From Rhizobacter sp. (GTDB lineage Bacteria > Pseudomonadota > Gammaproteobacteria > Burkholderiales > Burkholderiaceae): a DNA stretch of 11,888 nucleotides. Every line of letters begins with the position of its first letter. The stretch's first letter is position 1. The notes beneath the pieces are model-generated. The model saw nothing but the letters and a program-made list of their open reading frames with translations. It did not search any database and was not told the DNA's origin. The position numbers and the translations under genes are program-made. This document shows, one piece after another, positions 7,519 to 11,888 of this stretch. The stretch covers positions 1 to 11,888 of the forward strand of contig JACMKW010000089.1 in NCBI GenBank assembly GCA_014379885.1, read 5' to 3'.

Positions 7519-7535
7519 TTGAAGCATCCATTCAA
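7519..7535. promoter_or_regulatory. Candidate LysR operator: TTGAA-N7-TTCAA dyad
   Basis: A perfect inverted repeat, TTGAA (7519-7523) and TTCAA (7531-7535) around a 7-bp centre, lies in the 122-bp gap between the divergent pirin and LysR genes. It is in an AT-richer patch of otherwise GC-rich DNA, where a LysR regulator typically binds to control itself and its divergent neighbour. Nearby -10-like sequences are TAAGAT (7537-7542, toward LysR) and TAAATT (7485-7480, toward the pirin), neither with a good -35. That the regulator binds here is inference. Confidence 0.35.
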
Positions 7536-7574
7536 ATAAGATGAACCCGCCCTGCCTCCTCGAATGCCCGCCTC

Positions 7575-8582
7575 ATGATCACTGCCCGCAATGTGCTGAC
7601 CCCCGAAGCCCTGGCGATGATGGACGTCATCGCCCGCACCGGCAGCTTCGCCGCGGCGGCACGCGAGCTGGGCAAAGTGCCTTCGGCCCTCACCTACAAC
7701 GTGCGCCAGCTCGAAGACGCGCTCGACGTGCTGCTGTTCGACCGCCGCTCCCGCCAGGCCAAACTGACCGCCGCCGGTGAGGAGCTGCTCAACGAAGGCC
7801 GGCGCCTGCTGGAGCAGGTAGATGCCGTGGCCAACCGCGTCAAACGTGTCAGTACCGGCTGGGAAACACAACTCACCGTGGCGGTGGACGGCGCAATCTC
7901 CCGCGTGACCGTGTTCGAAATCTGCGAAGCCTTCTACGCCCTCAAGGCCGAGGGAGGTGACCCCGGCCGCAGCGGCCCGGGCACGCGCCTGCGGCTGCGC
8001 ACCGAGATCCTGGCCGGCACATGGGAGGCGCTGGTCAGCGGCCAGGCCGATCTGGCCATCGGCGTGGGCACCGACCAATCACCACCCGCTGGCATCCAAT
8101 TGCAGACGCTGGGGGTGATGCCCTTCGTTTTCGCGGTTGCACCCCACCACCCGCTGGCATCAGCGACGCAGCCCATCACCGATGCCGAACTGATGCGCCA
8201 CCGCGCCATCGCGGTCGCCGATTCGGCGCAGCGGCTCGCCCCCCTCACCGTCAACCTGCTGCCGGGGCAAGACGTGCTCACGGTGTCGAACATGCCGGCC
8301 AAGGTGGAGGCACTGCTGCGTTGCATGGGCTGCGGTTTCATCCCCGAGCCCATGGTGCGCGAGCACATTGCGGCAGGCCACCTGGTGGCCAAGGCCGTGC
8401 AGCGCCCGCCGCTGAATGCCCGCCTCGGCTACGCGTGGCGCGGCGAGCCCACGGGCAAGAGCATGCGCAAGCCGCAGCAAGGCCTGGCCCTGCGCTGGTG
8501 GCTGAACCAGCTTGAGAGCGCTGCCACACGCAAGGCCTTGCTGGAGCGGCACACCAGCCGCCTGCCGCTGGGTGGCGCCTGA
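7575..8582 (+). CDS. LysR family transcriptional regulator
   Basis: A 335-residue LysR-type regulator, slightly longer than the usual 300-310. The N-terminal winged helix-turn-helix spans about 8-66, with SFAAAARELGKVPSALTY (24-41) as the helix-turn-helix and the recognition helix in its second half. LFDRRSRQAKLTAAGEELL follows at 54-72 as wing and linker-helix start. The periplasmic-binding-protein-like effector domain runs from about 95 to 300. The GKVPSALTY type of recognition helix and the GWETQL sequence after the linker recall E. coli YhaJ, whose gene also lies next to a pirin gene (yhaK), so a similar quinone- or aromatic-responsive role is possible but unproven. No strong Shine-Dalgarno precedes the ATG. 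It is divergent from the pirin gene, and gluQ begins 18 bp downstream on the same strand. Confidence 0.95.
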   Translation: MITARNVLTPEALAMMDVIARTGSFAAAARELGKVPSALTYNVRQLEDALDVLLFDRRSRQAKLTAAGEELLNEGRRLLEQVDAVANRVKRVSTGWETQLTVAVDGAISRVTVFEICEAFYALKAEGGDPGRSGPGTRLRLRTEILAGTWEALVSGQADLAIGVGTDQSPPAGIQLQTLGVMPFVFAVAPHHPLASATQPITDAELMRHRAIAVADSAQRLAPLTVNLLPGQDVLTVSNMPAKVEALLRCMGCGFIPEPMVREHIAAGHLVAKAVQRPPLNARLGYAWRGEPTGKSMRKPQQGLALRWWLNQLESAATRKALLERHTSRLPLGGA

Positions 8583-8600
8583 ACGGCCGCTTGAACGGTG

Positions 8601-9479
8601 ATGTATCGCGGCCGCTTCGCGCCCTCACCCACCGGGCCGCTGCACGCCGGTTCGCTGGTGGCGGCGCTCGCGAGCTGGCTCGATGCGCGCGCAAAGCGCG
8701 GCGTTTGGCTGGTGCGCATTGAAGACGTTGACACGCCGCGCTGCGTGGCCGGTGCTGACCAGTTGATCCTGTCGCAGCTCGCTGCCTGCGGCCTGCACCC
8801 CGATGAGCCGCCAGTATGGCAATCGCAGCGCACCCCGCTGTACCAGGCCGCGCTCGACCGGCTGTTGAGTGAAGGGCACGCCTTCCCGTGCGGCTGTTCT
8901 CGCAACGACATCGCACAAGCGCTCACCGCGTCAGGCCACACCAAGGCCCGCCATGGTGAGCTCGTCTACCCCGGTACCTGCCGTTCGGGCCTGCACGGCA
9001 AGCCAGCCCGCGCGATGCGTGTGCGCAGCGAGGGCTGCATCACATGGACCGACCGGCACCTTGGGATCCAGACACAAGATGTCTCGAAGACCGTGGGCGA
9101 TTTCGTGCTCAAGCGCGCCGATGGGCTGTGGGCCTATCAGCTTGCGGTGGTGATCGACGATGCCGATCAGCGCATCACCCACGTAGTGCGCGGTGAAGAC
9201 CTGGCCGACAACACAGCGCGGCAGATCATGTTGCAACACCTGCTCGGCTTGCCCACGCCTTCGTACCTGCACACGCCGCTGGTGCTGAATGCCGAAGGCG
9301 ACAAGCTGTCCAAGCAAAGCGGTGCGCAAGCGCTGAACATTCAGGAGCCGATTGCTGCTTTGCGCGCCGCGGCGAGCGTGCTGCGCCTCCCGCCACCAGC
9401 GCCCGATGCGCGCACCCCCGGCCCCTGGCTCGCTGAGGCCGAGTCCGCCTGGCAAGCCTTGTGGCCGCCCGTGCCTTAG
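8601..9479 (+). CDS. gluQ: Glutamyl-Q tRNA(Asp) synthetase (GluQ-RS)
   Basis: A 292-residue truncated paralogue of glutamyl-tRNA synthetase that lacks the anticodon-binding domain. It activates glutamate and attaches it to the queuosine at position 34 of tRNA-Asp. The signature [17 protein letters not shown] opens the protein, with HAGS at 15-18 as the HIGH equivalent. The zinc-site ligands are Cys97, Cys99, Tyr123 and Cys127. The KMSKS equivalent is KLSKQ at 235-239. The length fits the family (about 290-310) and rules out a full GluRS (about 470). A GTG directly before the ATG could also serve as the start. It follows the LysR gene by 18 bp and precedes the FKBP gene by 32 bp, so these genes may be co-transcribed although their functions are unrelated. 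Confidence 0.96.
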   Translation: MYRGRFAPSPTGPLHAGSLVAALASWLDARAKRGVWLVRIEDVDTPRCVAGADQLILSQLAACGLHPDEPPVWQSQRTPLYQAALDRLLSEGHAFPCGCSRNDIAQALTASGHTKARHGELVYPGTCRSGLHGKPARAMRVRSEGCITWTDRHLGIQTQDVSKTVGDFVLKRADGLWAYQLAVVIDDADQRITHVVRGEDLADNTARQIMLQHLLGLPTPSYLHTPLVLNAEGDKLSKQSGAQALNIQEPIAALRAAASVLRLPPPAPDARTPGPWLAEAESAWQALWPPVP

Positions 9480-9511
9480 CATCACGACCTTTCAACCACC
9501 AAACACACGCC

Positions 9512-9859
9512 ATGCAAACCACCGCCTCCGGCCTGCAATACGAAGACACCACCCCCGGCACCGGCGCCGAAGCCAAGGCCGGCCAGCATGTGACCGTGCA
9601 TTACACCGGCTGGCTCTATAACAACGGCGTCAAGGGCGCCAAGTTCGACAGCAGCAAGGACCGCAACGACCCCTTCGCGTTCGGTCTGGGGGCCGGCATG
9701 GTCATCCAGGGCTGGGACGAAGGCGTGCAAGGCATGAAGGTGGGCGGCACGCGTTTGCTGGTGATCCCGCCTGCGCTTGGTTATGGTGCACGCGGCGCCG
9801 GTGGTGCGATCCCGCCCAATGCCACGCTGATTTTCGAGGTCGAGTTGCTGGGTGTCTGA
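9512..9859 (+). CDS. FKBP-type peptidyl-prolyl cis-trans isomerase
   Basis: A 115-residue single-domain FKBP that catalyses cis-trans isomerisation of X-Pro bonds. The domain fills the protein: VTVHYTGWLYNNG at 27-39, KFDSS at 44-48, FGLGAGMVIQGWDEGVQGMKVGG at 57-79, and IPPALGYG at 85-92 through to IPPNATLIFEVELL. Active-site residues of the family are present: Tyr31, Phe45, Asp46, Val64, Ile65, Trp68 and Tyr91. There is no signal peptide, so it is cytoplasmic. An in-frame start 51 bp upstream would overlap gluQ and lie outside the fold, so I chose the ATG at 9512. No Shine-Dalgarno is visible in the 32-bp gap after gluQ. The next gene lies 98 bp downstream. Confidence 0.96.
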   Translation: MQTTASGLQYEDTTPGTGAEAKAGQHVTVHYTGWLYNNGVKGAKFDSSKDRNDPFAFGLGAGMVIQGWDEGVQGMKVGGTRLLVIPPALGYGARGAGGAIPPNATLIFEVELLGV

Positions 9860-9915
9860 CGAGCGCGCATAGCCCGCTCCTACAGACGCGACGAACGCCG
9901 CGACGCACACTGTCA

Positions 9916-9937
9916 CGCCGTTCGCCGCGCCGTTCGC
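9916..9937 (+). repeat. Short direct repeat CGCCGTTCGC x2
   Basis: The 10-mer CGCCGTTCGC occurs at 9916-9925 and again at 9928-9937, a 12-bp period, in the 98-bp gap between the FKBP and transglutaminase-like genes. A CGAACG at 9892-9897 is the inverted counterpart of its CGTTCG core. One-turn-spaced repeats upstream of a gene could be a regulator site, but in GC-rich DNA they can also arise by chance. No convincing -10/-35 was found here. Confidence 0.4.
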
Positions 9938-9957
9938 AAGCCCAGAAAGCACAGACC

Positions 9958-10848
9958 ATGTCTGTCCAGTACGACATCACTCACACCACGATCTACAGCT
10001 ACGCCAAGCCGGTGACCTTTGGCGAACACCGCGTAATGTTCCGCCCGCGAGAAAGCCACGACCTGCGTGTGCTCGCCACCGACCTGGAGGTGAGCCCTGA
10101 CGCGTTGGTGCGCATGATCCAGGATCCGTACTCCAACTCGGTGGCCCTGGTGCAGCCGCTTGGCGAGGCCGACGAACTGAAGATCGTCTGCTCATTCACC
10201 ATCGAGCATGCGCACAGCAACAACCTGGAGCTGCCGCTGTCGCCTTCGGCCGAGTACTTCCCGTTTGCCTATTCGGTGGACGAGCGCTTCGATCTTGAGC
10301 ACTACCTGCGGCCGCACTACGACGACCCGGACGGCAAGCTCACCGCCTGGGCGCGCCAGTTCATCCGCACCGACGGCCCCACCAGCACACGCGACCTGCT
10401 GGTGGAGATGAATCAGCACATACGCGAAAAACTCACCTACGCCGCACGCGATGAAGAGGGCACACAAACGCCATTGATCACCCTGGCACGGGGCACAGGC
10501 AGTTGCCGCGACTTTGCGCTGCTGATGATGGAAGCAGCACGCCGACTGGGTGTGGCCACACGTTTTGTGTCGGGCTACCTTTACGACCCGTCGCTGGATG
10601 CAGACGCCGATGAAAGCGACTCCAGCGTCGTCGGAGCGGGCTCGACCCATGCCTGGCTGCAGGCCTACCTGCCGGGCGCCGGCTGGGTGCCCTTCGACCC
10701 CACCAACAACCTGCTCGGCGGCTACCACCTGGTGCGTGTGGGGGTGTCGCGCGACCCCAAACAGGCCGCGCCCGTTCTGGGCAGCTGGTATGGCGAGCCC
10801 GACGCGTACCTTGGCATGCGGGTCGAGGTGCGCGTCAGGCGCATCTGA
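9958..10848 (+). CDS. Transglutaminase-like cysteine protease family protein
   Basis: A 296-residue protein with the bacterial transglutaminase-like N-terminal beta domain (about 4-84, beginning YDITHTTIYSYAKPV) and a transglutaminase-like core (about 145-250). The catalytic triad is visible as Cys183 in GSCRDFALLMMEAARRLG, His231 in STHAW and Asp247 in FDPTN. The family adopts the papain-like fold; members are thought to be peptidases or amide-forming enzymes rather than true protein cross-linkers. An acidic insert, DADADESD at 214-221, sits between the Cys and His motifs. There is no signal peptide, so the protein is probably cytoplasmic. A weak Shine-Dalgarno-like AGAAAG (9944-9949) is 8 nt before the ATG. 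It follows the FKBP gene by 98 bp and is closed by the terminator 10 bp after its stop. The usual partner genes of this family are not adjacent. Confidence 0.92.
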   Translation: MSVQYDITHTTIYSYAKPVTFGEHRVMFRPRESHDLRVLATDLEVSPDALVRMIQDPYSNSVALVQPLGEADELKIVCSFTIEHAHSNNLELPLSPSAEYFPFAYSVDERFDLEHYLRPHYDDPDGKLTAWARQFIRTDGPTSTRDLLVEMNQHIREKLTYAARDEEGTQTPLITLARGTGSCRDFALLMMEAARRLGVATRFVSGYLYDPSLDADADESDSSVVGAGSTHAWLQAYLPGAGWVPFDPTNNLLGGYHLVRVGVSRDPKQAAPVLGSWYGEPDAYLGMRVEVRVRRI

Positions 10849-10858
10849 AGTCCTCATG

Positions 10859-10887
10859 AAAAAGGGCTCGCACTGCGAGCCCTTTTT
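10859..10887. terminator. Bidirectional rho-independent terminator
   Basis: GGGCTCG (10864-10870) pairs with CGAGCCC (10876-10882) around the loop CACTG. AAAAA (10859-10863) flanks on the left and TTTTT (10883-10887) on the right, so transcripts from either strand end in a GC stem followed by a U-run. It lies between the convergent transglutaminase-like gene (stop 10848) and the helicase gene (stop 10907) and should end both. Confidence 0.93.
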
Positions 10888-10906
10888 CTTTGACGGCAAA
10901 GACCGA

Positions 10907-11888
10907 TCAGCGGCTGAAGCCACCTTGGCGCGGGCGCTGCGGCTTGTTGAAACCGCCCTTGCCCACCGGTGCACCAGCGGGCTTGCGCGGGGCAAAGCCG
11001 TTCGTGTTGCGATCAACCGGCGCGCGGTCGAATGCACTCACACGCGGCGCTGGCTGGCCGCTCGGAACAAACACGCTGTTGTGGCGGTCGTTCGGGCGGT
11101 CGGGGCTGAAGCGGTTGTGCTGCGCGCTATCACGATCAAACGGAACACGATCACGGTCAAACGGTGCACGGTCGCGCGGCGGGAAGCCTTCGCCAGCGCG
11201 CGGCGGGTACGTCGGCTTGCCGAACGGCTTGTTGCCGAAACTCTTGCTCGGGCCCGAAGGGCGGCCATGGCCGAAGGGCTTGCCGCCGCCACCGAACTTG
11301 TTGTCGACGGCACGCGGAGCAAACATGCGCGGCTCCGGGCTCTTGGGCTCCAGGCCAACGATGGTCGCCACGGGAATGTTTTGCGTGGTGAACTGCTGAA
11401 TGCGGCGGATCATGCCGCTGTCCATTCGCTCGGCCAGCGTTACCGCCAGGCCATTGCGGCCGGCACGGCCCGTGCGGCCAATGCGGTGAACGTAGTCTTC
11501 GGCCTTCATCGGCAAGCCGTAGTTGATCACGTGGCTGATGCTCGGCACGTCAATGCCGCGAGCCGCCACGTCAGTAGCGACCAGCACCTTGAGCTGCTTG
11601 TTGCGCAGGCCTTGCAGCACGCGGGTGCGGCGGCCTTGCGGCATGCCGCCATGCAGCGAAGCCACGGCATGGCCCATGTCGGCCAGGCGGTCGGCCAGCC
11701 AGTCGGCGTCACGCTGGGTGCTGGTGAACACCACGGCCTGTTCCATTTCTTTGCCGGTCAGGATGTGGTCGAGCAAGGCATCTTTGTGATGCTTGTTGTC
11801 GGCCCAGTGCAGGCGCTGCTCGATGTTTTCGTGGGTGTCGGTCTGCGAAGCCACGTCAATGCGCATCGGGTCGCGCAACAGGTCTTGC
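10907..11888 (-). CDS. DEAD-box ATP-dependent RNA helicase, C-terminal part
   Basis: The frame is open from the window edge to the TGA at 10907-10909 and encodes 326 residues; the N-terminal ATPase lobe with the DEAD motif is outside the window. What is seen is the second RecA-like lobe: VVFTST at about 52-57 of the visible part (motif IV), VLVATDVAARGIDV at 101-114 (motif V), YVHRIGRTGRAGR at 132-144 (motif VI). A long tail from about 185 to the end is rich in Gly, Pro, Phe, Arg and Asp, low in complexity and predicted disordered. It includes two copies of a seven-residue unit, APFDRDR and VPFDRDS. Basic or RGG-like tails of this kind anchor RhlE/DeaD-type helicases on RNA and can promote condensation. 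Which RhlE/DeaD/SrmB subgroup it belongs to cannot be settled from this half. It ends at the bidirectional terminator. Confidence 0.95.
   Translation of the reverse strand, partial: QDLLRDPMRIDVASQTDTHENIEQRLHWADNKHHKDALLDHILTGKEMEQAVVFTSTQRDADWLADRLADMGHAVASLHGGMPQGRRTRVLQGLRNKQLKVLVATDVAARGIDVPSISHVINYGLPMKAEDYVHRIGRTGRAGRNGLAVTLAERMDSGMIRRIQQFTTQNIPVATIVGLEPKSPEPRMFAPRAVDNKFGGGGKPFGHGRPSGPSKSFGNKPFGKPTYPPRAGEGFPPRDRAPFDRDRVPFDRDSAQHNRFSPDRPNDRHNSVFVPSGQPAPRVSAFDRAPVDRNTNGFAPRKPAGAPVGKGGFNKPQRPRQGGFSR
11126..11167 (-). repeat. Tandem 21-bp coding repeat in the helicase tail
   Basis: Two adjacent 21-bp units encode APFDRDR and VPFDRDS in frame, and the DNA of the units is nearly identical (for example CGATCAAACGG and CGGTCAAACGG 21 bp apart on the plus strand). 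This looks like a recent in-frame duplication by slippage in the disordered C-terminal tail of the helicase. Confidence 0.6.

Noticed and set aside
8338..8944. Minus-strand open frames across the LysR/gluQ junction
   Set aside because: Both plus-strand genes are recognised over their full lengths; the minus frames are low-complexity shadows.
9861..9879. GAGCG/CGCTC inverted repeat just after the FKBP stop codon
   Set aside because: A 5-bp stem with a 9-nt loop and no T-run; too weak to call a terminator.
1..11888. Possible novel defence, mobile or biosynthetic system
   Set aside because: All ten genes belong to recognisable chromosomal families. I found no inverted terminal repeats, target duplications, transposase or integrase, CRISPR-like periodic repeats, tRNA genes or a marked shift in composition.

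Overview
The window is ordinary high-GC chromosome from a betaproteobacterium, most likely of the order Burkholderiales (Comamonadaceae-like or a close relative). This rests on the character of the proteins: a DnaE with a degenerate PHP domain, the TrhO, GluQ-RS and short cytoplasmic FKBP types, and a helix-hairpin-helix tail typical of that group. It is inference from recognition, not from a search. I see no mobile elements, CRISPR array, tRNA/rRNA genes or phage genes, and no convincing undescribed multi-gene system.

Layout. 1-227: 3' end of a ComEA-like helix-hairpin-helix DNA-binding protein (+), followed by a hairpin region (307-351). 351-1601 and 1710-5213: a patatin-like phospholipase and dnaE (replicative Pol III alpha), both on the minus strand, with dnaE upstream. 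5256-6014: trhO (+), divergent from dnaE across only 42 bp. 5981-6700: a DUF599 membrane protein (-), whose 3' end overlaps trhO by 34 bp. 6751-7452: a YhhW-type pirin (-). 7575-8582: a LysR regulator (+), divergent from the pirin. 8601-9479: gluQ (+). 9512-9859: an FKBP peptidyl-prolyl isomerase (+). 9958-10848: a transglutaminase-like cysteine protease family protein (+). 10859-10887: a strong bidirectional intrinsic terminator. 10907-11888: the C-terminal part of a DEAD-box RNA helicase (-), cut by the window edge. No gene-free stretch exceeds 125 bp.

How the genes relate. Most are independent housekeeping functions. Two act on tRNA wobble position 34: TrhO (5-hydroxyuridine) and GluQ-RS (glutamyl-queuosine). 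The pirin/LysR divergent pair looks like a regulator-target module, with a TTGAA-N7-TTCAA dyad between the genes, and resembles the yhaJ/yhaK arrangement of E. coli. The most interesting non-coding signal is at the dnaE/trhO junction. There, -10-like hexamers on opposite strands sit 6-7 nt before each start codon, each in the place where the other promoter's -35 would be, and neither start has a Shine-Dalgarno sequence. This suggests back-to-back promoters giving leaderless or near-leaderless mRNAs. A similar -10-to-ATG spacing occurs before the DUF599 gene.
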